Below are positions 1 to 7,772 of a DNA stretch of 64,000 nucleotides, piece by piece. The stretch lies in NCBI RefSeq assembly GCF_012641265.1, contig NZ_JABAHZ010000002.1, positions 1,178,001 through 1,242,000 of the forward strand, read 5' to 3'. The DNA comes from Chitinophaga eiseniae. Its GTDB lineage: Bacteria > Bacteroidota > Bacteroidia > Chitinophagales > Chitinophagaceae. Position 1 is the first letter of the stretch. The number at the start of each line of letters is the position of its first letter. The translations under genes were made by a program, and so were the position numbers. Under the pieces are notes generated by a model that saw nothing but the letters and a program-made list of their open reading frames with translations, was not told where the DNA came from and did not search any database.

Positions 1-243
1 ATCCTATCGCCACAGGGAGGTTTTGAAACTACCCAGAAAACACCTTCCATGACCAGTATGGGAGTATCCCAGTTCCTTATTTATGCTGCTATCCTGGTAT
101 TGCTGCATCATACCATATTTTTTTCCTTAGAAGTATTTGGTACAGGTAACCTGTTATACCTGATCATGAAGATCGTCTTTTCATCGCTGGCCAGTCTTTT
201 CCTGATTGTACTGTATGAATTACTATTCTTCTCGAGGAAGTAA
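1..243 (+). CDS. mreD: MreD, rod shape-determining protein (C-terminal end only)
   Basis: The frame is open from base 1 and ends at a TAA at 241-243, so the gene begins outside the window; the ATGs at 49 and 58 are probably internal. The visible 80 residues form two hydrophobic segments (around LIYAAILVLLHH and IVFSSLASLFLIVLY) with a short charged tail, as in the last membrane helices of MreD. MreD is a small inner-membrane protein of the elongasome that works with MreB and MreC. The call rests mostly on context: mrdA (PBP2) and rodA follow directly, which is the standard mreBCD-mrdA-rodA order. The peptide alone would be too short to identify. Confidence 0.7.
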   Translation: MLSPQGGFETTQKTPSMTSMGVSQFLIYAAILVLLHHTIFFSLEVFGTGNLLYLIMKIVFSSLASLFLIVLYELLFFSRK

Positions 244-277
244 TAAGGAGAAGCGGCAAGCTTTAGGCTTTTTAATG

Positions 278-285
278 TAGGTTTG
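278..285 (+). promoter_or_regulatory. -7 box of a Bacteroidota promoter before mrdA
   Basis: TAGGTTTG matches the Bacteroidota sigma-ABfr -7 consensus TAnnTTTG. It lies 28 bases before the mrdA ATG, between the mreD stop and mrdA. A start about 7 bases downstream would give a leader near 20 nt. It may let mrdA-rodA be transcribed apart from mreBCD. No clear -33 TTG is seen. Confidence 0.5.
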
Positions 286-313
286 TAATTTAAAATATAT
301 CCGTCCTTAAAGC

Positions 314-2251
314 ATGTCGGTATTTAATCAGCCCAGGAAGAGAGTAATACAGTTGATTATACTGGGGATGGTCACTTTAATCATCTCTAGATTATTCTTC
401 CTGCAAATTGTGGAGAAGAAGTACGCCAAACTGGCCGATGCCAACGCAGTATTGCGTAAGGTGGTGTATCCCAGTCGTGGTATTATCTACGACCGGCAGA
501 ATCGTAGTATCCTCGGAAACGATGTATTATACGACCTCGTAGTAACGCCCGCCAGTGTAAAAAATATTGATACCGCCTATCTCTGTAATATCTTAAAAAT
601 AGATAAAGAAGAATTCAAGAAACGTATTATCAATGCCATTGTAAAGAATGGACGGGTAAGACAATCCGTATTTGCTCCTCTGCTGGCGCCGGAAGTATTC
701 GGACAGCTCCAGGAAAGCATGTACCTTTTTTCGCCGGGCTTTGAACTGGTGCCCCGGCAGATCCGCTCCTATCCTTACTCTGCAGCAGCTAACATACTTG
801 GGTATATCGCGGAAATTTCCCCGGCCATGCTGAAGGATACCGCCAACTACAGCTCCTATAACTCCGGCGATTACCTCGGTTTTACAGGGCTGGAAAAAAC
901 GTATGAGTCGGTGTTAATGGGCCAGCGGGGTATCCAATACCTGGTAAAAGACAACCTCAACAGGCCACAAGGCGCCTACGAAAACGGCGAATTCGATAGT
1001 GCCGCCGTAGCCGGGAAGAACCTGCGCCTTTCCCTGGATATCGAATTGCAGCAGTTGGGCGAGCAGATGATGAAAGGAAAATCCGGGAGTATCGTAGCCA
1101 TCGATCCCCAAACCGGTGGTATCCTGGCTATGGTGAGTGGTCCTAGCTTCGATCCTAACCTGTTGACAGGGTCTAACAGAAGTGCCAATTTCAGTAAACT
1201 ATATACCGATACAACTAAACCACTTTTTAACCGTGCCATCCAGGCTACCTATCCCCCCGGCTCTACCTTTAAGCCTATGATAGCCCTGGTGGGACTGGAT
1301 GAGGGCGTAATTACGCCCAGCTTCGGCTATCCTTGCCGGGGTGCCTATTATGGCTGTTCCCGGCCTATCAAATGCGAGCACCACGATCCGGGTCACGCAG
1401 CCAACCTGCGCCTGGCGCTCTCCCACTCCTGTAACGCCTACTTCTCGCATGTATACCGCCTCAGTGTGGATGCTGCCAAATTTGGAGGTATTAAGGAAGG
1501 TGGGATGCAGAAATGGGCCGATTATATGAACACCTTTGGTTTCGGTCACAAGATCGGGGTAGATATCCCCAGCGAGGGGCGCGGACTGGTACCAGACAAA
1601 AAATATTATGATGCCCGTTATAAGGGCAGCTGGAATTCCTGTACATCCGTGTTCCTGGGTATAGGTCAGGGAGAATTGTTGTTAACACCACTACAAATGG
1701 CCAACGCCATGTGTATTGTGGCTAACCGTGGCTCTTACTATATCCCTCACTTTGTAGCCAGCATTGACAATGACGATACACACCTGTTGGATAAGTATAA
1801 AAAGAAACATGAAGGTGCGCATATCTCCGACTCGGCCTATAGTGCGGTAATTCATGGAATGACCGATGTGGTGGAGAGCGGTACCGGGCGTATTGCACAA
1901 ATTGAAGGTATTACTATTGGTGGTAAAACCGGTACGGCGGAAAACTATGGTATCATAAATGGCGTAAGAACCAAATTGAAGAACCATGCATTGTTCGTAG
2001 CCTTTGCACCAGCCGAAAATCCACGTATAGCCATTGCGGTGGTAGTGGAAAATTCCGGTTTTGGTGCTACGTATGCCGCACCTATCGCCAGTTTGATGAT
2101 GGAGAAATACCTGAAAGACAGTATCTCTACTAAACGCCAGCCATTGCTGAAAAAAGTAATGGAAACAGTTACCCTGGACCAGTCGTTGCTGGCTAAGTCG
2201 CACCTGGATTCACTGAATAACAATGCCATCATGCTGAAGAAGAAGTCGTAA
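314..2251 (+). CDS. mrdA: Penicillin-binding protein 2, peptidoglycan transpeptidase of cell elongation
   Basis: PBP2 cross-links new peptidoglycan during lateral wall growth and works with the glycosyltransferase RodA. The 645-residue protein has an N-terminal membrane anchor (about residues 9-29), a pedestal/dimerisation region, and a C-terminal transpeptidase domain. All three penicillin-binding motifs are present: S317-T-F-K320 with the acylated Ser, S372-C-N374, and K538-T-G540. Length is normal for the family. rodA starts 34 bases downstream, so the two are likely cotranscribed. The ATG at 314 is preceded by a good -7 box at 278-285. An uncommon-looking Cys-rich stretch (YPCRGAYYGCSRPIKCEHHD) lies between the SxxK and SxN motifs, as in many Bacteroidota PBP2s. 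Confidence 0.95.
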   Translation: MSVFNQPRKRVIQLIILGMVTLIISRLFFLQIVEKKYAKLADANAVLRKVVYPSRGIIYDRQNRSILGNDVLYDLVVTPASVKNIDTAYLCNILKIDKEEFKKRIINAIVKNGRVRQSVFAPLLAPEVFGQLQESMYLFSPGFELVPRQIRSYPYSAAANILGYIAEISPAMLKDTANYSSYNSGDYLGFTGLEKTYESVLMGQRGIQYLVKDNLNRPQGAYENGEFDSAAVAGKNLRLSLDIELQQLGEQMMKGKSGSIVAIDPQTGGILAMVSGPSFDPNLLTGSNRSANFSKLYTDTTKPLFNRAIQATYPPGSTFKPMIALVGLDEGVITPSFGYPCRGAYYGCSRPIKCEHHDPGHAANLRLALSHSCNAYFSHVYRLSVDAAKFGGIKEGGMQKWADYMNTFGFGHKIGVDIPSEGRGLVPDKKYYDARYKGSWNSCTSVFLGIGQGELLLTPLQMANAMCIVANRGSYYIPHFVASIDNDDTHLLDKYKKKHEGAHISDSAYSAVIHGMTDVVESGTGRIAQIEGITIGGKTGTAENYGIINGVRTKLKNHALFVAFAPAENPRIAIAVVVENSGFGATYAAPIASLMMEKYLKDSISTKRQPLLKKVMETVTLDQSLLAKSHLDSLNNNAIMLKKKS

Positions 2252-2285
2252 CCAATCACTCATCGAATAAACCGATTAATGAAGA

Positions 2286-3572
2286 ATGAACCGCTCGCAA
2301 GCCAAACTGACACAAGGGATTGACTGGCCAATAGTTGGCCTATACCTCGCACTGGTGATTATAGGCATAATGTCGATTTTTGCTGCGGAATACCGGGGTG
2401 ACGACAATGTGTGGTATGATATCATCCATCCAAATAAAAACTATTCCAGGCAGCTGGTGTGGTTCGGCGTATCATTGGTACTGGCGGCTGTGATATGGCT
2501 AACGGACAGTAAGTTCTTTACGGCTACGGCTAACCTCATGTATGCGGGAGGGTTACTGTTGCTATTATTGGTATTGGGGATCGGTAAAGATGTCAAGGGG
2601 TCGCACTCCTGGTTGGTGATTGGAGGATTCCAGTTTCAGCCGGCGGAGTTAACCAAACTATGTACTAACCTTGCCCTGGCCAAATATATATCGTCGCAGG
2701 AAACGGATTTCACCAAGCTACGATCGCGGCTGATTGCGGCGGCTATAGCCCTGATTCCGGCCGGTATCATCATCTTACAGGATGAAACGGGACTGGCACT
2801 CGTATATTTTTCCTTCTTCCTGGTAATGTACCGGGAAGGGTTGCCCGGCGTATTACTGGTGATCGCGTTTTCAGGAATTGTACTCGTATTATCTGCCTTG
2901 CTGGTAGATCGAACGGTGCTCTTTTCCATCTTCACGGTGGTAACCGCCCTGGTGATTTATTTCAGTCGGCGGGAGATAAAACGAAAGCGATCGAGACTAG
3001 CCATCATACTGGGCGTGTATGCCTTTTGCGGCCTGTTTGTGATGTTTGTGGTGCCATTTGTATTTACCAAAGTGCTGAAAGATTACCAGGTACGCCGTAT
3101 TGAAGTAATGCTGGGTAAAGAAAATGACCCCAAAGCAACGTACAATACCCGGCAGAGTATGATTGCCATTGGCTCTGGTGGCTTCTGGGGTAAAGGTTAC
3201 CTGAAAGGGACGCAAACCCGGTACGACTTCGTACCAGAGCAAAGTACCGACTTTATATTTTGTACAATAGGGGAAGATTTTGGCTTTTTGGGCAGTATTG
3301 TCTTCCTGGCTATTTATGTGGCGTTGCTCTTCCGGATCATTTTCGTGGCGGAGCGACAGCGATCGACGTTTACGCGAGTCTATGCCTATGGGGTGGCGGG
3401 AATTATCTTCTTCCACCTCGCCATTAATGTGGCCATGACCATCGGGTTGGCGCCGGTAATCGGGATTCCCCTGCCGTTGGTAAGTTATGGCGGATCTTCC
3501 CTGATGACCTTTACCATGTTGATATTTATCTTATTGCGACTGGATGCCGACCGGCAGATGGTTTTAAGATAG
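2286..3572 (+). CDS. rodA: RodA, SEDS-family peptidoglycan glycosyltransferase
   Basis: RodA polymerises lipid II into glycan strands as the partner of PBP2 in the elongasome. The protein (428 residues) is a polytopic membrane protein with about ten hydrophobic segments. It shows SEDS signatures: the GSHSWLVIGGFQFQPAEL stretch near residue 105-125, AIGSGGFWGKGYLKGTQ near 295-312, the following FVPEQSTDFIF, and the C-terminal GIPLPLVSYGGSSL. These separate it from FtsW only by context: it sits right behind mrdA, which supports RodA. The ATG at 2286 follows the mrdA stop by 34 bases with no terminator between. Confidence 0.93.
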   Translation: MNRSQAKLTQGIDWPIVGLYLALVIIGIMSIFAAEYRGDDNVWYDIIHPNKNYSRQLVWFGVSLVLAAVIWLTDSKFFTATANLMYAGGLLLLLLVLGIGKDVKGSHSWLVIGGFQFQPAELTKLCTNLALAKYISSQETDFTKLRSRLIAAAIALIPAGIIILQDETGLALVYFSFFLVMYREGLPGVLLVIAFSGIVLVLSALLVDRTVLFSIFTVVTALVIYFSRREIKRKRSRLAIILGVYAFCGLFVMFVVPFVFTKVLKDYQVRRIEVMLGKENDPKATYNTRQSMIAIGSGGFWGKGYLKGTQTRYDFVPEQSTDFIFCTIGEDFGFLGSIVFLAIYVALLFRIIFVAERQRSTFTRVYAYGVAGIIFFHLAINVAMTIGLAPVIGIPLPLVSYGGSSLMTFTMLIFILLRLDADRQMVLR

Positions 3573-3587
3573 CTTTTACCTTTTTTG

Positions 3588-3595
3588 TACCTTTG
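3588..3595 (+). promoter_or_regulatory. -7 box implying a nearly leaderless mRNA
   Basis: TACCTTTG fits TAnnTTTG exactly and ends only four bases before the ATG at 3600. With the usual 5-8 base distance from box to transcription start, transcription would begin at or next to the ATG. This supports the ATG at 3600 over an upstream in-frame TTG at 3585, which lies before the box. Confidence 0.5.
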
Positions 3596-3599
3596 CGCC

Positions 3600-4346
3600 A
3601 TGGCGCGTATTATTCCATTATCCGAGGGGTCATTTACAGTAGACGGGACCAAGAAATTTCTTCCTTTTAACCAGGAAACGGACCGCATGCAGGATCGTCC
3701 GCATGGATCATTGCTGGTAGAAATCCAGCCATTTCTCGTGATCACTGACCGCGATTACATACTTTTTGATACCGGGTTGGGGTTCCGTAACCCGGATGGG
3801 GTATTACAAATTCATCAGCACCTGATTGACCATGGCGTTAATCCCATGGAAATTACCAAAGTGCTGATGAGCCACCTGCATAAAGACCACTCCGGTGGCG
3901 TATCTGCAGAAGATCCGATTACCAGGGAGCGTACGCTCACCTTTCCGGGTGCTACCTACTATGTCAATAACGAGGAAATGTTGTATGCCATAGAGCATTC
4001 CGGCAAATCGTATCTCGCAGAAGATATCTTCTTGTTACAACAGCGGGATAACGTGGTGTTTACCACCGGCAATGGTACCATAGATGGTTATATTCATTAC
4101 GAAGTAACGGGTGGCCACTGTCCCTATCACCAGGTATTTTTGGTAGATGACGGAGAGGATAAAGTGTTTTTTGGCGGAGATGTGGCGCCACAGATTTCCC
4201 AGATGAAGAGTCGTTTTGCCGCCAAATATGACTATGATGGTAAACGCAGTATGGCACTGCGACAGGAATTTATGGAGCGGGGCAAAAACGAAGGCTGGAC
4301 TTTCCTGTTTTACCACGATACCAAAGAACCTTTCACCAAGTTTTGA
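3600..4346 (+). CDS. MBL-fold metallo-hydrolase
   Basis: A 248-residue metallo-beta-lactamase-fold hydrolase. The metal-binding set is visible: H92-L-H94-K-D96-H97, H173 in TGGHCPYHQ, D194 in FGGDVAP, and H239 near the C-terminus. This pattern fits a two-metal hydrolase of the lactonase/glyoxalase-II-like group; the substrate cannot be told. There is no signal peptide, so it is cytoplasmic. The start chosen is the ATG at 3600, because a TAnnTTTG box ends four bases upstream. An AraC-type regulator follows 21 bases after the stop, so the two may share a transcript. The real substrate could be a lactone, thioester or phosphoester. Confidence 0.85.
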   Translation: MARIIPLSEGSFTVDGTKKFLPFNQETDRMQDRPHGSLLVEIQPFLVITDRDYILFDTGLGFRNPDGVLQIHQHLIDHGVNPMEITKVLMSHLHKDHSGGVSAEDPITRERTLTFPGATYYVNNEEMLYAIEHSGKSYLAEDIFLLQQRDNVVFTTGNGTIDGYIHYEVTGGHCPYHQVFLVDDGEDKVFFGGDVAPQISQMKSRFAAKYDYDGKRSMALRQEFMERGKNEGWTFLFYHDTKEPFTKF

Positions 4347-4367
4347 GTATAAAGCGTACCGCTGTTT

Positions 4368-5228
4368 ATGTACACCCTTTTTGATAGCCATGCCCTGAAG
4401 GGACAGCATGCCGTTAAAACATGGCAGCAGGATGGCTATCGTTGGGCATCGTATAGCCTTTACCGTGAACCGGCTTCCCACGAATTATATATACCTCATA
4501 CTTTATTGAACCTGGTTATACAGGGCCATAAGAGAATGTATGATGGCAGGCAGGTACATCATCTGCAAGCAGGTGATGTGCTGGTAATACCGGCCGGTAC
4601 CCTGCTTTGTTCTGAAATACTCCAGCCGGAGCAGCAATACCGGAGCATCAACCTCATGATACCGGATGAAATGGTGATGTCGGTGTTGGCTGGAGGGGCT
4701 CGTGGACAGGATGCCTACAGTAAGGAATTGACCGTACAATCCGGCGATAGGCGTTGGCGGCAGCTCGCGGCCACTTTGCTGCAGGGTTTTACTGAAGAAG
4801 GTAACCCCGGTCCAGCCTATGAGGATATTCTCTCCCAAACCTTACACCTGGTAAGCAGCAATGGGGCATTGAGTAGTATGCTGGTGAAGGCGGTGAAATA
4901 TCCGTTGCCGGATATGATGGATCAGCTAAGAACCCGCTTGCCGGAAGTGCGTTTTTTGGAAGAAATTGCCCAAATGGGGCATATGAGCACGGCCACCGTA
5001 AAGCGCCGTTTTCGTGAAATATACCATTGCAGCCCCATGCAGTGGATATGGGAAAAGCGCTTGCAAATGGCGGGGTTCCTGTTGCGCACTACGGAGCAAT
5101 CCATCCCTGAAATTGCCTACAGCACCGGGTTTGAAGATATTACTCATTTTTACCGCCAGTTCAGGCGTTGTTTCCAGGTAACACCATTGCAATGGCGGCA
5201 TATGGAAACTGATCTTTTCAGCAAATAG
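4368..5228 (+). CDS. AraC-family transcriptional regulator
   Basis: A 286-residue DNA-binding regulator. The C-terminal third (about 185-283) has the double helix-turn-helix of AraC/XylS proteins: first helix pair around FLEEIAQMGHMSTATVKRRF, second around IPEIAYSTGFEDITHFYRQF, with the typical FxxxFRRxFQVTPLQWR ending. The N-terminal half contains a cupin-like ligand or dimerisation domain (LNLVIQGHKRMYDGRQVHHL, then LQAGDVLVIPAG), like AraC members with an ExsA-type N-terminal domain. The inducer is unknown. It lies 21 bases behind the MBL hydrolase and 39 bases before an NTF2-like gene, and may regulate either or itself. Confidence 0.88.
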   Translation: MYTLFDSHALKGQHAVKTWQQDGYRWASYSLYREPASHELYIPHTLLNLVIQGHKRMYDGRQVHHLQAGDVLVIPAGTLLCSEILQPEQQYRSINLMIPDEMVMSVLAGGARGQDAYSKELTVQSGDRRWRQLAATLLQGFTEEGNPGPAYEDILSQTLHLVSSNGALSSMLVKAVKYPLPDMMDQLRTRLPEVRFLEEIAQMGHMSTATVKRRFREIYHCSPMQWIWEKRLQMAGFLLRTTEQSIPEIAYSTGFEDITHFYRQFRRCFQVTPLQWRHMETDLFSK

Positions 5229-5267
5229 CTTTATTCCCCGATTCTCTACCTTCAGGAAAAAAAAATA

Positions 5268-5615
5268 ATGGAACAACTGAGCCACTTTGGTGAGGCCTGG
5301 GTAAAAGCCTGGAATGCCCATGACCTGGAAGAGATATTATCGCACTATGACGACAATATCGTTTTTTATTCCCCGGTGATCAAAAGAATCAATAATGATC
5401 CCTCCGGAACGATCCGGGGCAAAGAAAACCTGCGAGCCTACTTCAGCAAGGCCCTGGTAGCTTATCCTGATTTACATTTTGAATTGTATCATATCCTCGA
5501 AGGGATACAGTCGGTAGTACTGTTTTATAAGAGCATTAACGACAAGTTATCAGCGGAAATGATGATATTGAATGAAAAGGGGTTAGTGTGTGAAGTAAGG
5601 GCACATTACAAATAA
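5268..5615 (+). CDS. NTF2-like (SnoaL-type) small protein
   Basis: A 115-residue protein with the hallmarks of an NTF2/SnoaL fold: an N-terminal helix with WVKAWNAHDLEEILSHYDD, then FYSPVIKRI and a GKENLRAYFSKAL segment. Members are either small isomerases/hydrolases or ligand-binding proteins, and no catalytic residue set is clear here. It has no signal peptide. A near-consensus -7 box (TACCTTCA, 5247-5254) lies just upstream, so it may have its own promoter although it follows the AraC gene closely. A hairpin at 5634-5669 ends the unit. Confidence 0.75.
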   Translation: MEQLSHFGEAWVKAWNAHDLEEILSHYDDNIVFYSPVIKRINNDPSGTIRGKENLRAYFSKALVAYPDLHFELYHILEGIQSVVLFYKSINDKLSAEMMILNEKGLVCEVRAHYK

Positions 5616-5633
5616 TGCTACTACCTGTTGGAG

Positions 5634-5669
5634 TATCTTGTTCAGGGATTGATACCACTGGACAAGATA
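5634..5669. terminator. Bidirectional hairpin terminator
   Basis: Arms TATCTTGTTCAG (5634-5645) and CTGGACAAGATA (5658-5669) pair at 11 of 12 positions with a 12-base loop. It lies between converging genes (NTF2-like on plus, Spy-like on minus) and is followed on plus by a T-rich stretch. Confidence 0.6.
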
Positions 5670-5684
5670 TCTCTTTATACCATA

Positions 5685-6179
5685 TTAAGGCCTGCGTCTG
5701 GGACCTCCACCCTGCCCCATCCTGTTCATTCGTTGGGTATTGAGGTGGTTGATCATAATGCTCCGGAATTCTCTTTCACTTTTAAACACCATGCCTGCTT
5801 TTCTACCGGGCAGTACGCGTTGAAATTCGTTGTTGTAGCGGGAACGGATGTCGAGCATTCTTTTTTCGTAATTCAGCTCCTTGTCCATATTTTTCCGGGC
5901 CAGCTCATCGGCATTATCCGCGGTCAGTTTATCCAGTTCTTTTTTGTCCCGGCGTTCGGCTATCAATTGCTCTACTTCGTGGGTATAATTGTTATATATC
6001 GGCAGAAACTTTTGGGCTTCTTCCGGTGTGAGTTCCAGTTTTTTGGTCAGGTATTGTATCTGTATAGCCTTTATTTTCTCCGTAGCATCCTCTGCCGGAG
6101 GTTGTTGGGCGCTACTAACGTGGGTACCCGTGAGTAGCACAAACATTACAATCCATATAAAGCTAAAGCGTTTCATCAT
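5685..6179 (-). CDS. Small exported Spy/CpxP-like protein
   Basis: A 164-residue protein with an N-terminal signal peptide (MMKRFSFIWIVMFVLLTGTHVSSAQ), then a mostly helical, highly charged body. The segment LTKKLELTPEEAQKFLPIYN resembles the LTxxQ-type motif of periplasmic Spy/CpxP proteins, which act as chaperones or stress sensors. The C-terminus is basic and glycine-rich (GQGGGPRRRP). Its start overlaps the stop of the upstream membrane protein (ATGATGA; either ATG may be used), so the two are translationally coupled. As the last gene of a sigma/anti-sigma operon it is a plausible envelope-stress effector or sensor; that role is inferred. Confidence 0.72.
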   Translation of the reverse strand: MMKRFSFIWIVMFVLLTGTHVSSAQQPPAEDATEKIKAIQIQYLTKKLELTPEEAQKFLPIYNNYTHEVEQLIAERRDKKELDKLTADNADELARKNMDKELNYEKRMLDIRSRYNNEFQRVLPGRKAGMVFKSEREFRSIMINHLNTQRMNRMGQGGGPRRRP

Positions 6180-6895
6180 TTCTTATCAGGTAACACTTCC
6201 TTGGATAAATCTGTTTGTAGCAGGTATTTTTCGATGGCATCCAGCGGAACGTCTTCACTCAGTTGACTTTGAACCGGGGAAACTTCCTGGGCAGCTGAAG
6301 ATGCGAATACTGCATCGTTATCAAAGGAATCAGTGTGGGTTTGCAGGTATTGAACGATATCCTGGTCGTTAAGATCTTCCAGTTGTTTTTCAATAGAGGT
6401 ATTGTGATAGCTATTATTCACAATAAACAGGATGGCGCTGCTGCCTATAAAAGCGGTGAGGCAGGCGGCCACTGTCCATTTCATCCATGTGCTCACCTTA
6501 TTTTTATGAACAACGCGGATGGGTGAAACAACGGGAATATGACGACCTGGTTGCAGGGATGCAAAGTAGTCATCCGGAACGGAAAGGGTATCTTTTCTGG
6601 GTATAGCGGCCAGGAAAGGTGAAAGTGTTTCCAGTTCTGTTTGTACCGGATTAATATTTTCTTCGGCTTTGATCCGTTGCAGGATAGTAGCTGGCAATGC
6701 GTCAAAATAGCCAATGGGGATATCCTGGGGTGTGGGCATGATAGAACGGAGTTCTTCCAACTGAATCTGCGTCATAATAGCGGCCGGGAGCAGTTCAAAG
6801 TAACCGGCTGGAACCGTAAAAGGGGTCTTTGCCGGCCAGTTGACGCCTGGCGCTATTTGCATTAATTCATTTTGTATGTTGGTTAGCTTGTTCAT
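6176..6895 (-). CDS. Single-pass membrane protein, probable anti-sigma factor
   Basis: A 239-residue protein with one membrane helix (about 137-159, WMKWTVAACLTAFIGSSAIL). The cytoplasmic N-terminal part holds three copies of a short motif, V/IPxxYFxxLPxxI: residues 26-44 (FTVPAGYFELLPAAIMTQI), 59-75 (IPIGYFDALPATILQRI) and a degenerate one at 104-116 (LSVPDDYFASLQ). The C-terminal part is acidic and outside the membrane if the topology is N-in. Such VPxGYF motifs occur in Bacteroidota membrane proteins encoded behind ECF sigma genes. Position directly after the sigma gene and coupling to the Spy-like gene support an anti-sigma role, but no zinc-binding anti-sigma motif is visible. Confidence 0.65.
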   Translation of the reverse strand: MNKLTNIQNELMQIAPGVNWPAKTPFTVPAGYFELLPAAIMTQIQLEELRSIMPTPQDIPIGYFDALPATILQRIKAEENINPVQTELETLSPFLAAIPRKDTLSVPDDYFASLQPGRHIPVVSPIRVVHKNKVSTWMKWTVAACLTAFIGSSAILFIVNNSYHNTSIEKQLEDLNDQDIVQYLQTHTDSFDNDAVFASSAAQEVSPVQSQLSEDVPLDAIEKYLLQTDLSKEVLPDKK

Positions 6896-7001
6896 ATCCT
6901 GTTTGTTAGACAGTGAAGGGATCTAATAGTTTAATGTGATTTTAATCTTTTAATAAAATTCTTTAAAAATCACTTAAAATAGATATTTGTATGATTATAT
7001 A

Positions 7002-7553
7002 TCAGGCATTTCTGATAAATTCCTCTATTTTTTTTACCGCGTGGTGGTAAGAGGCCTTCAGGGCTCCTTCCGACGTTTCCAGCACTTTACTCATTTCTTC
7101 ATAAGGCATTTCATCGTAATAGCGGAGGTTGAACACCAGTCTTTGTTTATCTGGCAAACTCAGAATGGCCCGTTGCAGTTTCCATTCCAGCTTATTGGGA
7201 TCGAACTGGGGGTCGGCTTTGAGTTTGTTGCTTAAGCCGGTTTCCACTTCCGACAGGGAAACAGATGCCTTACGTTTCTGCTGTTCCAGGAAAGTTAAAC
7301 TTTCGTTGGTGGCAATTTTATACAGCCAGGTATACAATTGTGCATCTTCCCGGAAGTTTTCCAGATTTTTCCACACTTTAATGAACACGTTTTGCAACAC
7401 ATCGTTTGCATCGTCGTGATCCAGCACCATTCTGCGAATGTGCCAGTATAGCCTTTCCTGGTACTTCTGGATAATGAGCGTAAACCCTTTTTCCCTGGTA
7501 TCCTGGGTGCGGTATAATGCCAGTAATGTTTTATCGTCCTGTGAAACGGCCAT
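7002..7553 (-). CDS. ECF-type RNA polymerase sigma factor
   Basis: A 183-residue sigma-70 family protein. Region 2 is clear (FTLIIQKYQERLYWHIRRMV, DDANDVLQNVFIKVWKNL, and TWLYKIATNESLTFLEQQKR), and region 4 has the helix-turn-helix around LPDKQRLVFNLRYYDEMPYE and LETSEGALKASYHHAVKKIE. It directs polymerase to a stress or surface regulon. It heads a three-gene minus-strand set: sigma, probable anti-sigma (106 bases later), Spy-like exported protein. The start ATG follows a 200-base upstream region with no other gene. Confidence 0.9.
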   Translation of the reverse strand: MAVSQDDKTLLALYRTQDTREKGFTLIIQKYQERLYWHIRRMVLDHDDANDVLQNVFIKVWKNLENFREDAQLYTWLYKIATNESLTFLEQQKRKASVSLSEVETGLSNKLKADPQFDPNKLEWKLQRAILSLPDKQRLVFNLRYYDEMPYEEMSKVLETSEGALKASYHHAVKKIEEFIRNA

Positions 7554-7729
7554 AGGTTAAATGGATCTTAACAGGTTTTAATTAGATGAATATAAATAAA
7601 AACCCTCTCATAAGACGAACTGATTAAGCGAAAGTTTAATGAAGAACAGCGTGCCGGGAGCCTGGGGGGCGATCATATTTTGATCGTAGTGTTGGAAGTG
7701 GGTTACAGGATATGGCTATAACGGGAAAA

Positions 7730-7748
7730 GGTCCCGCTCAGCGGGACC
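7730..7748. terminator. Hairpin terminator after the transketolase gene
   Basis: GGTCCCGC-TCA-GCGGGACC is a perfect 8-bp stem with a 3-base loop. On the minus strand it follows the transketolase stop by 25 bases and runs into TTTTCCC. Confidence 0.75.
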
Positions 7749-7772
7749 TCTTCTCAGTTATTTTAAATGATG

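Noticed and set aside
5628..6137. Plus-strand open frame opposite the Spy-like gene
   Set aside because: The minus-strand product has a signal peptide and operon context; the plus-strand frame starts inside the terminator hairpin.
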